In this document: positions 38,754 through 47,319 of the stretch, one piece after another | Layout: each line of letters opens with the position of its first letter | Numbering within the stretch: position 1 is the first letter of the stretch | Assembly: GCA_902628965.1 (NCBI GenBank) | Contig: CACOPB010000001.1 | Location: 124,001-188,000, forward strand | DNA: 64,000 nt | Reading direction: 5' to 3' | DNA from: an uncultured Pelagibacteraceae bacterium | Lineage (GTDB): Bacteria > Pseudomonadota > Alphaproteobacteria > Pelagibacterales > Pelagibacteraceae | Position numbers and translations under genes: made by a program | The notes under the pieces: generated by a model | What the model was told of the DNA's origin: nothing | Database searches by the model: none | What the model saw: the letters and a program-made list of their open reading frames with translations, nothing else

Positions 38754-38884
38754 TAAGCTAAGATAACTGAAATTTCTTTTATTTCTGCTTTTTTATCCGG
38801 ATCTACGTATTTAGGATCACCTTTCTTTCCACAAGAAATAACTGTACAAAATAACAATACAATTATAGTAAATTTCTTAATCAT
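38753..38884 (-). CDS. lptM: LptM-like small lipoprotein
   Basis: 43-residue reading frame filling the gap between argH and lysA. A signal segment (MIKKFTIIVLLFCTVISC) ends in the lipobox VISC, followed by GKKGDPKYVDP. This is the pattern of LptM/YifL (Cys, Gly, Lys/Leu, Lys, Gly, then Pro-rich), a lipoprotein that helps disulfide maturation of the LPS translocon LptD. YifL-like genes are found next to lysA in many proteobacteria. It overlaps argH by 8 nt and lysA by 1 nt. DsbB (42.8 kb) and Lnt fit the same export pathway. Confidence 0.82.
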   Translation of the reverse strand: MIKKFTIIVLLFCTVISCGKKGDPKYVDPDKKAEIKEISVILA

Positions 38885-40271
38885 TTTTTTTTTTATATTT
38901 CATTATCATTTTTTTAATATTATCAAAAGAAGTTCCACCATAAGATTTTTTCGAATTAATTGAATTTTTTAAATTAAATACTTTTAATACGTCATCTTTA
39001 AGTTTAGGTTCAATTTTTCTTAATTCCTCTAAAGTTAACTCATTTAATTTTTTTTTTCTTTTTTCAGCAAAATTAACTACAGCAGCAGTTTTTTGATATG
39101 CTTTTCTAAAAGACATTGAGTGATTTTTTACAAGATGGTCAGCTAAATCAGTTGCTGTAGTGTATCCAGAATTAGCAAGTTCTAACATTTTACTCTTATT
39201 TGGATTACAATTTTTTAGTATTTCATCAAAAATTTTTAAACAATTATTTAAATTATCATTAGATTTAAAAACAATCTCTTTATCATCTTGTAAATCTTTA
39301 AAATAAGACAATGGCAAGCCTTTTAAAATTGTAAGCATCGATAACAAATTTCCATAAGCACTCCCTGATTTTCCACGCAAGTACTCAAGAAGATCAGGAT
39401 TTTTCTTTTGTGGCATTATTGATGATCCTGTAACAACTTTATCAGATAAATTGATCAAGTTAAAACCATCAGAATTCCAAATAATTAAATCTTCAGCGAT
39501 TCTAGAAATATGCATAGCACACACAGATGAAGCAAACAAAAAATCCAATACAAAATCTCTATCCGAAACTGTATCAATAGAATTATTTGTGGGTATTTTA
39601 AAACCAAGTTTTCTAGTTGTATAATTTCTATCTATATTAAATGATGTTCCGGCTAATGCCGCAACACCTAAGGGATTTTCATTTAAACTGTTTAAATTAT
39701 TTAAAAATCTTTTTTTATCTCTATTAAACATTTCTACATAAGACATTAAATAATGTGCAAAAGAAATAGCTTGGGCATTTTTAAGATGTGTAAATCCAGG
39801 CATAATAGTCTCAACATTTTTTTCAGCTAATTTGATTGTGCTCTTAATAACTTTATTAATATTATCATTTATTTCGTTAGTTGAATTTTTCATCCAAATT
39901 TTAAAATCAGTAATAACTTGATCATTTCTTGATCTTCCAGTGTGAACATAGCCAGCTTCTTCACCTATAATTTGAAAAAGTCTCTTTTCTATATTCATAT
40001 GAATATCTTCATATTTTTTATTAAACTCAAATTTATTGTTTGTAATTTCCTTATCAATTTTTGCTAACCCATAAACAATTTTATTTTTTATTTTAAATGA
40101 AATTATTTTTTGTTTAAAAAGCATTTCAACATGAGCAATCGATCCCTGAATGTCTTCTTTATAAAGTCTTTTATCAATATCTATTGAATTACCGACTTTT
40201 TGAAACAAACTTGATACCTTTTTTTTTATTCTTGTGTTCCAGATTGCTTGGTTGTTTTTATTTTTTGCCAT
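38877..40271 (-). CDS. argH: Argininosuccinate lyase
   Basis: Last step of arginine synthesis. 464 residues. Family signature GSSIMPQKKNPD (catalytic Ser loop) near residue 281, HTGRSRNDQV and the GFTHLKNAQAISFAHYL segment are visible. The protein is complete. It leads the reverse argH-lptM-lysA operon and is divergent from the tlpA-like gene with 24 nt between them. Confidence 0.97.
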   Translation of the reverse strand: MAKNKNNQAIWNTRIKKKVSSLFQKVGNSIDIDKRLYKEDIQGSIAHVEMLFKQKIISFKIKNKIVYGLAKIDKEITNNKFEFNKKYEDIHMNIEKRLFQIIGEEAGYVHTGRSRNDQVITDFKIWMKNSTNEINDNINKVIKSTIKLAEKNVETIMPGFTHLKNAQAISFAHYLMSYVEMFNRDKKRFLNNLNSLNENPLGVAALAGTSFNIDRNYTTRKLGFKIPTNNSIDTVSDRDFVLDFLFASSVCAMHISRIAEDLIIWNSDGFNLINLSDKVVTGSSIMPQKKNPDLLEYLRGKSGSAYGNLLSMLTILKGLPLSYFKDLQDDKEIVFKSNDNLNNCLKIFDEILKNCNPNKSKMLELANSGYTTATDLADHLVKNHSMSFRKAYQKTAAVVNFAEKRKKKLNELTLEELRKIEPKLKDDVLKVFNLKNSINSKKSYGGTSFDNIKKMIMKYKKKND

Positions 40272-40295
40272 GATATTTAATTATACCTATTTAAC

Positions 40296-40805
40296 ATGAG
40301 ATTTTTAATAATATTTATTTTTTTGATAACAAATGTTGTAGCTGAAGAACTACCTGGAATTAAAAATATTGTTATACATAAAGTACCAAAAACATATGAT
40401 AATGTTATTTTTATAGACAAAAAAGATCAAAAAATTAATATCAATGAATATAGAGGCAACTTATTGGTATTAAACTTTTGGGCAACTTGGTGTGAACCTT
40501 GTAAAGAAGAAATGCCATCGTTAGACAAACTTCAAGCTAATCCAGAATTGGATAAAATTAAAATTTTTGCAATCAATATTGGTAAAGAAAATTCAAACAA
40601 AGTTAATAAATTTTTTAAAGATTTTAATATTAAAAATTTCGAATCTTATTTTGATCCACCTACTACATTAGCAAAAATTTTTTCTTTAAGAGGTGTCCCT
40701 ACATCAATTTTAATAAATAAAGAGGGTCAAGAATTTGCTAGAATAATAGGTTCAATTGATTTTGAGGATAAAAATTTTGTTAGTTGGATAAAAAAATATA
40801 ATTAA
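40296..40805 (+). CDS. TlpA/ResA-like periplasmic thioredoxin
   Basis: 169 residues with a short signal sequence (MRFLIIFIFLITNVVA). The thioredoxin fold has active site NFWATWCEPCKEEMPSL (WCxxC, about residues 65-69) and the cis-Pro loop RGVPTSILI. Likely reduces periplasmic disulfides, perhaps in cytochrome c or oxidase assembly. The argH/lysA-tlpA neighbourhood is common in alphaproteobacteria. Its stop overlaps the HIG1-gene stop by 4 nt. Confidence 0.92.
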   Translation: MRFLIIFIFLITNVVAEELPGIKNIVIHKVPKTYDNVIFIDKKDQKININEYRGNLLVLNFWATWCEPCKEEMPSLDKLQANPELDKIKIFAINIGKENSNKVNKFFKDFNIKNFESYFDPPTTLAKIFSLRGVPTSILINKEGQEFARIIGSIDFEDKNFVSWIKKYN

Positions 40806-41005
40806 TTTTTAAAAAAATAAGCAAAGCCAACTAAAGCAATAATAGCAATAAACTGCAAAATAACTCTTAACTGCATTAATTTATTTGAATATTTTTTACT
40901 TGTCTCTCCTCCCTTAAAAAGAGTCCCTATACCTAAAATTAGAACTACTCCAACAGCTATCAAAAGAGCAATTGATAAAACTTTTACTAATATTCCTGAA
41001 ATCAT
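40802..41005 (-). CDS. HIG1-domain two-TM membrane protein
   Basis: 67 residues with two membrane segments (about 4-28 and 47-65). SNKLMQLRVILQFIAI between them fits the HIG1 (hypoxia-induced gene 1) motif; mitochondrial relatives associate with cytochrome c oxidase. I use ATG 41005; the frame is open to 41110 but that part overlaps the divergent esterase and has no homology. Role in respiration is inferred from the family. Confidence 0.78.
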   Translation of the reverse strand: MISGILVKVLSIALLIAVGVVLILGIGTLFKGGETSKKYSNKLMQLRVILQFIAIIALVGFAYFFKN

Positions 41006-41054
41006 TTTTTTATTATAGATTGTGTTTTGACATAAAAAACATAATTTATCTACT

Positions 41055-41705
41055 ATGACATTTTGCCTAGATTCAATAATTATTAAACCAAAAAATGATG
41101 TAGAAATCAAAAATGCAGTTATTTTACTTCATGGTTATGGAGGCGATGGAAAGGATATAAGCATGCTTTCTTTAAACTGGAAAAGACATATGCCTAATAC
41201 AATCTTTATTTGTCCTAATGGTCATGAACCATGCTCTATAAATCCTTCAGGTTACCAGTGGTTTGATTTAACTAAAGAAGACTCTGATTACATATTAGAG
41301 CAATCAATTAAAGCCGAAGAAGTTTTAAAAAAATTAATTAATGAAATAAAACAAGAGTTTAAGTTATCAAATAATCAAATTTGTTTATCAGGATTCAGTC
41401 AGGGCTGCATGATGTCTTTAAATGTTGGTCTTACATCTGAAGAAAAATTTTTATGTATAGTTGGTTTTTCTGGAAAAATAATTAATCAAAAAGATTTGAA
41501 AAAAAGAATCAAAAATAATACTGAAACATTACTTATACACGGTGAAGCAGATCAAATTGTCTCATCAACGCATTTACTAGAAGCAAAGGATTTTTTAATT
41601 AGAAATAATGTTAAAGTTGATACATTATTAATAAAAAATTGTGATCATAATATTCCGATTGAGGCATCAAGTACAGCTTTAAATTTTATCTTAAAAAAAA
41701 TTTAA
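41055..41705 (+). CDS. Phospholipase/carboxylesterase, alpha/beta hydrolase
   Basis: 216 residues. Oxyanion region LLHGYGGDGKDI, nucleophile elbow LSGFSQGCMMSL (GxSxG as GFSQG), Asp in LLIHGEADQIV and His in CDHNIPIEAS give the catalytic triad of the acyl-protein-thioesterase/YpfH group. Cytosolic; no signal peptide. Substrate unknown. Next gene starts 48 nt downstream. Confidence 0.9.
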   Translation: MTFCLDSIIIKPKNDVEIKNAVILLHGYGGDGKDISMLSLNWKRHMPNTIFICPNGHEPCSINPSGYQWFDLTKEDSDYILEQSIKAEEVLKKLINEIKQEFKLSNNQICLSGFSQGCMMSLNVGLTSEEKFLCIVGFSGKIINQKDLKKRIKNNTETLLIHGEADQIVSSTHLLEAKDFLIRNNVKVDTLLIKNCDHNIPIEASSTALNFILKKI

Positions 41706-41753
41706 CATCTCTTATTATTGATAAATTTGTTTAACTAAGTTAAAATTAAATAA

Positions 41754-42323
41754 ATGAATAGCTTTATTGAACAAAATGTTTCATTAGAAAAGTGTCCAGC
41801 ATTAGTACTTAATGCTGACTACAGACCTTTGAGTTATTACCCTTTATCTTTATGGTCATGGCAGGATACAGTTAAATCAGTTTTTCTTGATCGAGTTATT
41901 ATTGTCAGTAATTATGATAGAACTATAAGAAGTCCATCTTTTAATATGAAATTACCAAGTGTAATCGCATTAAAAGATTATATTGTTCCTCAAAGCAAGC
42001 CAAGTTTTACAAGATTTAACGTGTTTCTAAGAGATAAGTTTTCCTGTCAATATTGTGGAAGCAATGAGGAGTTAACTTTTGATCATCTATTACCTAGATC
42101 AAAAGGGGGCGAAACTAATTGGGATAATGTCGTAACAGCTTGTTCTGCCTGCAATGTAAAAAAAGGAGGAAAATTATTAAAAAATTCAGGTATGAAATTA
42201 TATCAGCAACCTTATCGACCTTCTACAGAGGATCTACATAAAAATGGTAAACATTTTCCACCAAATTTCTTACATAAAAGCTGGATGGACTATCTATATT
42301 GGGATGTAGAGTTAGAGGCTTAA
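41754..42323 (+). CDS. HNH endonuclease-domain protein
   Basis: 189 residues. N-terminal VLNADYRPLSYYPLSLWSWQDTVKSVF is typical of a widespread single-copy HNH family. The HNH core has CQYCGS, LTFDHLLPRSKGGETNWDNVVTACSACNVKKG: two CxxC zinc pairs with the D-H and N of the nuclease motif. Family members are chromosomal and not linked to mobile elements; cellular role unclear. Stop overlaps coq7 stop by 4 nt. Confidence 0.9.
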   Translation: MNSFIEQNVSLEKCPALVLNADYRPLSYYPLSLWSWQDTVKSVFLDRVIIVSNYDRTIRSPSFNMKLPSVIALKDYIVPQSKPSFTRFNVFLRDKFSCQYCGSNEELTFDHLLPRSKGGETNWDNVVTACSACNVKKGGKLLKNSGMKLYQQPYRPSTEDLHKNGKHFPPNFLHKSWMDYLYWDVELEA

Positions 42324-42853
42324 ATTTTCTCAGAGATATTTATTGCAATTCTAGAGCCGGTTTTAATAATTTTATCTAACAATAAATAGGGTCCTTTTTT
42401 TGTTGCACCTTCATTATACGCAATATCCTTATGGTCTATTTCATCTTGTCTAAATTTTGAAATCTTTTTTTTTAAATCTTTCTCACTCTTATCTAGCTGG
42501 TTAATTTGATTTAAGTAATGTTCATCTATAACTTCTTCAACAGAGGCAGTACATAACATTGCAGCTTTTTTTCCAAGTAAAGTTGATCCAAATCCTAGTC
42601 CAACACCTAATAAATCCCACAAAGGTAAAAATTTAGTTGGTTTTATATTTCTTTTTTTAATTTCATTTTCAAAAAATTCACAATGCTCTTTTTCATGAAC
42701 CTTCATTTCTTCAATAGTTTTTTTAAGATTTTCATCTTTTACAAAAGTATTTAAAGCTAGCAATTGCCCTTCGTAAATCTTAACCGCTCCACGTTCTCCT
42801 GCGTGGTCAACTCTTATGAATTCTTCAACTCTTCTTTTATTAATTTTTGTCAT
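42320..42853 (-). CDS. coq7: Demethoxyubiquinone hydroxylase Coq7
   Basis: 177-residue di-iron carboxylate hydroxylase for ubiquinone synthesis. Iron ligands are seen as Glu in DHAGERGAVKIYEG, ExxH in KVHEKEHCEFFE, Glu in SVEEVIDEHY and ExxH in RQDEIDHKDIA. It needs oxygen, consistent with aerobic life. It overlaps dsbB by 14 nt. Works downstream of UbiE and UbiB in the same pathway. Confidence 0.95.
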   Translation of the reverse strand: MTKINKRRVEEFIRVDHAGERGAVKIYEGQLLALNTFVKDENLKKTIEEMKVHEKEHCEFFENEIKKRNIKPTKFLPLWDLLGVGLGFGSTLLGKKAAMLCTASVEEVIDEHYLNQINQLDKSEKDLKKKISKFRQDEIDHKDIAYNEGATKKGPYLLLDKIIKTGSRIAINISEKI

Positions 42854-43322
42854 AGTTTATATAAATCTTTGAACTACTAATAGTTATTAGCAAAGAAATC
42901 AAAGTATTATAACTTGTGAGCGATAATCCTATAATTCTAAATGTCACATCTTTGCAATTTATATTTTTTTCTTGTAATTGTTTTAATATATCTTCTTTAG
43001 ATACTAAATCTGACCCTTTTTTTAAATCACAAACTAACGATTCCTCAATGAAACCTTGTTCAATACCTAGATGATATAAAGATAAAATTGTAGCAGCTAA
43101 AAAAACCAAGATAAGCAAAAGTATGAAATATTTTTCAAGATGAATAAATTTATAATTTAGTACAATAATTATTATAGCCATTAAGTATGGAATTCTCTCT
43201 AAAATACATAAGTTACAAGGTTGATGACCTAAAACATATTCAATAAAAAATGCTGAAGATAAAGCAATAATGCTGATTAAAAAAATTAATTTTAAGGTAA
43301 CTGTTTTGTTAATCTCAACCAT
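42840..43322 (-). CDS. dsbB: Disulfide bond formation protein DsbB
   Basis: 160 residues with four membrane helices. The first periplasmic pair is GHQPCNLCILERIPYL (CxxC) and the second pair is Cys in SLVCDLKKG and INCKDV. DsbB passes electrons from DsbA to ubiquinone, so it ties in with the neighbouring coq7. It overlaps both neighbours (coq7 by 14 nt, the YqaA-like gene by 8 nt). Confidence 0.93.
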   Translation of the reverse strand: MVEINKTVTLKLIFLISIIALSSAFFIEYVLGHQPCNLCILERIPYLMAIIIIVLNYKFIHLEKYFILLLILVFLAATILSLYHLGIEQGFIEESLVCDLKKGSDLVSKEDILKQLQEKNINCKDVTFRIIGLSLTSYNTLISLLITISSSKIYINYDKN

Positions 43323-43920
43323 TAAATTTAAAAAATAAATAAATAATAATAAATATTATAACTATAATAATTCCAATTATGGTGAACCATTTTGATCCAT
43401 GTTTTTCCATGTATTCTGTAAATAATTCTCCAAATTTATAAGATAAAAAGGCAACTATAAAAAATCTAAGGCTTCTTGAAATTAAGCTAACAATTATAAA
43501 AACAGGAAGATTAAAAGCGATTAAGCCACTTGAAATCGTAAATGCTTTATAAGGTAATGGTGTAAAGCCAGCCAAAAAAAGAATACTCAGCCATGCGAGG
43601 AATCCACTACCTTGGGACATGCTGAATTTTAAATTTTCAACTTTATCTTGATATCCATAAAATTCGATTACATACATTGCTAAATCAAAAAATAAATATC
43701 CAATTAAATACCCAAATATTCCACCTAGAACTGAAAATATTGATGCTATCAAAAATATTTTAAAATATTCCTTTTTTCTAGCAATAACCATTGGAATTAT
43801 CATTGCATCTGGAGGTATAGGAAAAAAAGAACTTTCTATAAAAGAAACAAACCCTAAATAAAAATTAGAACTTTTATGTGCAGCTAATTCTAAACATTTT
43901 TTGTAAAGCGTTTGAAACAT
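43315..43920 (-). CDS. YqaA/DedA-like SNARE-associated membrane protein
   Basis: 201 residues, about five membrane segments. SFFPIPPDAMIIPMVIA and FTPLPYKAFTISSGLIAFN are the paired re-entrant loops of the VTT/DedA superfamily, with Arg in SLISRSLRFF. Members are proposed lipid transporters or flippases. In alphaproteobacteria the YqaA type often stands beside dsbB, as here. It is divergent from the tRNA-Leu. Confidence 0.88.
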   Translation of the reverse strand: MFQTLYKKCLELAAHKSSNFYLGFVSFIESSFFPIPPDAMIIPMVIARKKEYFKIFLIASIFSVLGGIFGYLIGYLFFDLAMYVIEFYGYQDKVENLKFSMSQGSGFLAWLSILFLAGFTPLPYKAFTISSGLIAFNLPVFIIVSLISRSLRFFIVAFLSYKFGELFTEYMEKHGSKWFTIIGIIIVIIFIIIYLFFKFNG

Positions 43921-43982
43921 TTTTTGGTTTTAATATAAATTTAGTTCTTATACTATTTAAATATAATTTAATTGAATACCTA

Positions 43983-44067
43983 GGGCGAATGGCGGAACTG
44001 GTAGACGCGCACGACTCAAAATCGTGTTTCGCAAGAAGTGAGAGTTCGATTCTCTCTTCGCCCACCA
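43983..44067 (+). tRNA. tRNA-Leu (anticodon CAA)
   Basis: 85 nt with encoded CCA. Acceptor GGGCGAA (43983-43989) pairs with TTCGCCC (44057-44063). The anticodon stem CACGA/TCGTG encloses loop CTCAAAA, giving CAA for UUG. A long variable arm and T loop GTTCGATTC fit class II tRNA-Leu. It lies 7 nt before the acyl-CoA ligase ATG. Confidence 0.97.
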
Positions 44068-44074
44068 AGTAACT

Positions 44075-45805
44075 ATGAATTTAGAAAATTTAAATAACTT
44101 AGTCGAATTATTTGCTAATCAAGCAAATAAACAAAATAAAAAAGATATTTTTTTAGAATGGCTAAACCCAACCAATAAAAAAACGTATACATGGGAACAA
44201 ACCGAAAAGAATATTTTAAAATTATCAAAAGTCATTAAAGAAAATATAAAAGAAGGCGATAGATGTCTTTTAGTTTCAGAAAACAGACCCGAGTGGTTTG
44301 TTTCTGATTTAGCCATTATGGTAGCTGGTGGAATTACAGTTCCGGCATATACAACTTACACTGAAGATGATTATAAGTACTTGATAGAAGATTGTGAGCC
44401 TAGCTTAGTTGTTGTTTCAAATAATGAAATGTTAAAGAAATTAAATAATTCAATTAATGAAAAAGACTTTATAAAAAAAGTTATTACCTTGGATGAAAAA
44501 GCTAAGGTGATAAATAGTTTAAATGTAATTAACAAAGAAAAATATTTAGATTTTAATTCAATTCTAAAAAATAATTTATTACTAGAAGATAAAATTGAAA
44601 ATAATAAATTAAAAAGAAACTCTCCCGCATGTATTATTTATACTTCTGGGACTGGAGGCAATCCAAAAGGAGTAATTTTAAGTCATGGTGGAATTTTAAA
44701 TAATCTCGTAGGAGCATGTGAAATTACACAGCCATTATTTACTTCAAGACCAGTATTTTTAACTTGGCTTCCTCTTTCTCATTCTTATGAACATTGTGTT
44801 CAGTTTTTACAAATTGCTGTTGGAGCAAAAGTTTTTTATGCAGAAAAAATAGAGAAACTTTTAGATAATATATCTGAAGCAAAACCAACAGTTATGACAG
44901 CAGTTCCTAGGTTCTATCAAAACCTTTACAACAAAATAAATATAAATTTAAAAAAACAAACAGGATTTAAAGCAAAATTAATAGAAGCAACTCTTCGATT
45001 GGGAAGAAAAAAACTATTAAATCAAAAAATGTCATTTTTTGAAAAATTACTCAATTTTATAGTTGATAAATTGGTCAGAAAAAAAATAAAAAAACAGTTT
45101 GGTGGAAATTTAAAAGCTTTTGTCTCAGGTGGTGGTGCTCTAGATAAAGAAATAGGAGAATTTTTAAATGCCATAGGACTACCAACTCTTCAGGGTTATG
45201 GGTTAACGGAAACATCTCCTGTAGTAAGCTGTAATCCAATACATAAAATAAAAGTGGAAACCGTAGGACCTCCGTTTAAAGGGAATGAGGTTAAAATTGC
45301 AGAGGATGGAGAAATTTTAGTTAAAGGTGAAAATGTAATGCTGGGATATTGGAATAAAAAAGAAGAAACTGAACAAGTAATAATTAATGGATGGCTTCAT
45401 ACCGGTGATATTGGAGAAATAGATCCAGATGATGGCTATCTAAAAATTACCGATAGAAAAAAAGATATTATTGTAAGTGCTGGAGGAGATAATATTTCAC
45501 CAGCTAAAATAGAAAATATGATTACAAATGAGCCAGAAATTGATCAATGCATGGTTTATGGAGATAAAAAAAATTTTTTAGTTGCTTTAATTGTACCTAA
45601 TAAAGATTTTTTGAACGAAAAAGAAAAAATAAACAAAGTCATTGAAAAAATAAATACAAAATTAACTTTATTGGAAAAAATAAAAAAGTTTCAATTAATA
45701 GATGAAAATTTTTCTATTGAAAACGGTTTAATGACACCGACAATGAAAGTAAAAAGAAAAAAAGTTACTGAAAAGTATAAAAATCAGCTAGAAAATCTTT
45801 ATTAA
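44075..45805 (+). CDS. Long-chain acyl-CoA synthetase (AMP-forming)
   Basis: 576 residues of the ANL superfamily. P-loop IIYTSGTGGNPKGVILSH (about 188-205), LPLSHSYEH, the YGLTETSPVVSCNP adenylate motif, GWLHTGDIGEIDPDGYL-type hinge (GWLHTGDIGE) and catalytic Lys region LMTPTMKVKRKKV at the C-terminus. Activates fatty acids for lipid synthesis or degradation. No signal peptide. The start is 7 nt past the tRNA-Leu, so it may be cotranscribed with it. Confidence 0.92.
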   Translation: MNLENLNNLVELFANQANKQNKKDIFLEWLNPTNKKTYTWEQTEKNILKLSKVIKENIKEGDRCLLVSENRPEWFVSDLAIMVAGGITVPAYTTYTEDDYKYLIEDCEPSLVVVSNNEMLKKLNNSINEKDFIKKVITLDEKAKVINSLNVINKEKYLDFNSILKNNLLLEDKIENNKLKRNSPACIIYTSGTGGNPKGVILSHGGILNNLVGACEITQPLFTSRPVFLTWLPLSHSYEHCVQFLQIAVGAKVFYAEKIEKLLDNISEAKPTVMTAVPRFYQNLYNKININLKKQTGFKAKLIEATLRLGRKKLLNQKMSFFEKLLNFIVDKLVRKKIKKQFGGNLKAFVSGGGALDKEIGEFLNAIGLPTLQGYGLTETSPVVSCNPIHKIKVETVGPPFKGNEVKIAEDGEILVKGENVMLGYWNKKEETEQVIINGWLHTGDIGEIDPDDGYLKITDRKKDIIVSAGGDNISPAKIENMITNEPEIDQCMVYGDKKNFLVALIVPNKDFLNEKEKINKVIEKINTKLTLLEKIKKFQLIDENFSIENGLMTPTMKVKRKKVTEKYKNQLENLY

Positions 45806-46005
45806 GTTATTAAAATAAAGTTGTTTATTTACCGCGTAAACATTAACTAAATTAATTAAAAAAGTTTTATTAAAAATAAAAAATTAAAAATATTTTTTTA
45901 AAATTTATCTTTTAATTAAAGAATTGACATAACTTATAGAAAAAAATAAAAATATGTTAACAACGAATCAATTTGATTCGTTCAACTTAAAAAAGGGAGC
46001 TAAAG
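45806..46005. other. Intergenic region upstream of the Lys-rich peptide: promoter, hairpins
   Basis: No gene is seen after the acyl-CoA ligase until 46006. It holds a small dyad TTTACCGCGTAAA (45828-45840) and about 70 nt of nearly pure A/T. A likely promoter TTGACA (45924-45929) with TAAAAA (45947-45952, 17-nt spacer) follows. A perfect inverted repeat lies at 45962-45982, and a strong ribosome site GGGAG at 45995-45999. Confidence 0.6.
45962..45982 (+). promoter_or_regulatory. Perfect inverted repeat at the predicted 5' end of the Lys-rich peptide mRNA
   Basis: Arms AACGAATCAA and TTGATTCGTT are perfectly complementary around one T; as RNA this gives an 8-bp stem with loop AATTT. The predicted transcription start (about 45959) puts it at the very 5' end, where it may stabilise the mRNA; alternatively it is a DNA operator. 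Confidence 0.6.
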
Positions 46006-46098
46006 ATGCCTAAGAAAAGAAAAAAAGCGGCAAAGAAAACTAAGAAAAAAGCTAAAAAAAAAGCTAAGAAAAAAGCAAAAAAAAGAAGAAGAAAATAA
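46006..46098 (+). CDS. 30-residue Lys-rich basic peptide (H1-tail-like)
   Basis: Starts MPKKRKKAAKKTKKKAKK and ends KKRRRK; apart from one Met, Pro, Thr and a few Ala it is all Lys and Arg. It has a strong Shine-Dalgarno GGGAG 7 nt before ATG, a good -35 element, a 5' hairpin and its own intrinsic terminator, all arguing for a real gene rather than chance. Such AKKK-repeat peptides resemble the tails of bacterial histone-H1-like proteins and may bind nucleic acid or ribosomes. The neighbouring convergent carD carries a similar tail. Function unknown. Confidence 0.72.
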   Translation: MPKKRKKAAKKTKKKAKKKAKKKAKKRRRK

Positions 46099-46116
46099 TA
46101 ACTTAGTATTCTTTAC

Positions 46117-46162
46117 AAAAAACGCTTCTCATTACAGTAAGTGTGAGAGGCGTTTTTTTTTT
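46117..46162. terminator. Bidirectional intrinsic terminator between Lys-rich peptide and carD
   Basis: ACGCTTCTCA (46122-46131) pairs with TGAGAGGCGT (46143-46152) with one mismatch or wobble; A runs on the left and at least eight T on the right allow termination in both directions. It serves the forward peptide and the reverse carD gene, whose stop lies in the T run. Confidence 0.87.
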
Positions 46163-47036
46163 AATCATCAATTGGTTCCTCGTTATCAGAAATTGGCTCG
46201 TCTACAGGTATTTCACTAGTTGGAGTTTTTGCGGTTGTCACTGGTTGGGGCTGACCACCTAAATTTCTTTTTAGCGCTTTATCTAATTTTTTCTGAGTAT
46301 CTTCAAGTGAAACATTTAAAACAATCTGAAATTCAGATAAAATTCTTTCATAGGCTTTTTCAAATAATTGTCTTTCACTATAGGACTGATCAACCATAAG
46401 ATCGTCACCTTTATTTAAATCTCTAACTACTTCAGCTAATTCATATATTTTTCCAGAAGATATTTTGGCTTCATATTCTTGTGCTCTTCGGCTCCACATT
46501 GATCTTTTAATTTTTGGTTTACTTTTTAATATTGACATACACTTATTAACTTGGTTGATAGTTGCTAGTGGCCTTAAGTGAGACTGTTTATTTACAGGGA
46601 CCATTCCATTAGCTTTGTCTTTTTCAAATTTGATAACATACGTTTCAACATCAATTCCGCCAATATTAATTTTTTTAAATTCAGTAATTTGACCCACACC
46701 ATGTTTTGGATAAACAACATGATCTTTAATTTTGTATTCTCTTTTTTCAGTTTCTTGTTTTTTGACTTTTTTTATTTCTGGCTTTAGTTCGTTTGTTTTA
46801 GAAATACGTAAATTATCTACTTTTTGTTCAGCCGATGTTTCTTTAACTTTAATAATTTTTTTAATCTTAATTGGTTTAGAAACCTTTTTAGTTATTTTTT
46901 TTGTTTTTTTGGAAATTACTTTTTTAACTTTTTTAGCTTTTACAACTTTCTTTTTAGAAACTTTTTTTTTTACTTTTTTATCTTTTTTACCTTTAAAGAT
47001 TTTCTTTAAAATATTTTTCGTACTTATTTTCTTCAT
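46161..47036 (-). CDS. carD: CarD-family transcription regulator with long Lys-rich N-terminal tail
   Basis: The CarD/CdnL RNA-polymerase-interaction domain begins near residue 102 ([17 protein letters not shown]) with [12 protein letters not shown] and [16 protein letters not shown] in the helical DNA-binding part. The first about 75 residues are strings of Lys, Val, Ile and Ala ([20 protein letters not shown] type), like histone H1 tails; usual alphaproteobacterial CarD is about 170 residues. The C-terminus is acidic and Pro-rich. I prefer ATG 47036; ATG 47051 or the codon at 47078 are alternatives. Any of these overlaps fdxA. Likely stabilises open promoter complexes. Confidence 0.88.
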   Translation of the reverse strand: MKKISTKNILKKIFKGKKDKKVKKKVSKKKVVKAKKVKKVISKKTKKITKKVSKPIKIKKIIKVKETSAEQKVDNLRISKTNELKPEIKKVKKQETEKREYKIKDHVVYPKHGVGQITEFKKINIGGIDVETYVIKFEKDKANGMVPVNKQSHLRPLATINQVNKCMSILKSKPKIKRSMWSRRAQEYEAKISSGKIYELAEVVRDLNKGDDLMVDQSYSERQLFEKAYERILSEFQIVLNVSLEDTQKKLDKALKRNLGGQPQPVTTAKTPTSEIPVDEPISDNEEPIDD

Positions 47037-47319
47037 TTGTATATTTTTCATGATCCGGTGGTGGATCTTTTTTCTCACTTATGTTTGGCCAAATTTCAGA
47101 ATACTTTGCATTGATCTCTAACCATTTTTCACTACCAGGCTCTGTATCAGCTTTGATGGCGTCTACTGGACATTCTGGCTCGCAAACGCCACAATCTATA
47201 CACTCATCCGGTCTAATTACAAGCATATTTTTTCCTTCGTAAAAGCAATCAACTGGACAAACATCAACGCATGTAGTGTGCTTACACTTGATGCATTTGT
47301 CATTTACAACGTATGTCAT
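46993..47319 (-). CDS. fdxA: 7Fe ferredoxin (FdxA)
   Basis: 108 residues. [21 protein letters not shown] and [16 protein letters not shown] give the [3Fe-4S] and [4Fe-4S] ligands of the Azotobacter FdI type. Electron carrier; partner not known. fdxA-carD is a conserved alphaproteobacterial pair. Its end overlaps the carD start by about 44 nt and its ATG overlaps the terB-like gene by 4 nt. Confidence 0.95.
   Translation of the reverse strand: MTYVVNDKCIKCKHTTCVDVCPVDCFYEGKNMLVIRPDECIDCGVCEPECPVDAIKADTEPGSEKWLEINAKYSEIWPNISEKKDPPPDHEKYTNEENKYEKYFKENL

Noticed and set aside
43874..44072. Frames on both strands across the tRNA-Leu gene
   Set aside because: They exist only because the tRNA sequence is open in those frames; the tRNA fold is clear.
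46578..47121. Phe-rich forward frames opposite carD
   Set aside because: They are the complement of the Lys-rich carD tail (AAA/AAG opposite TTT/CTT) and have no start signals.
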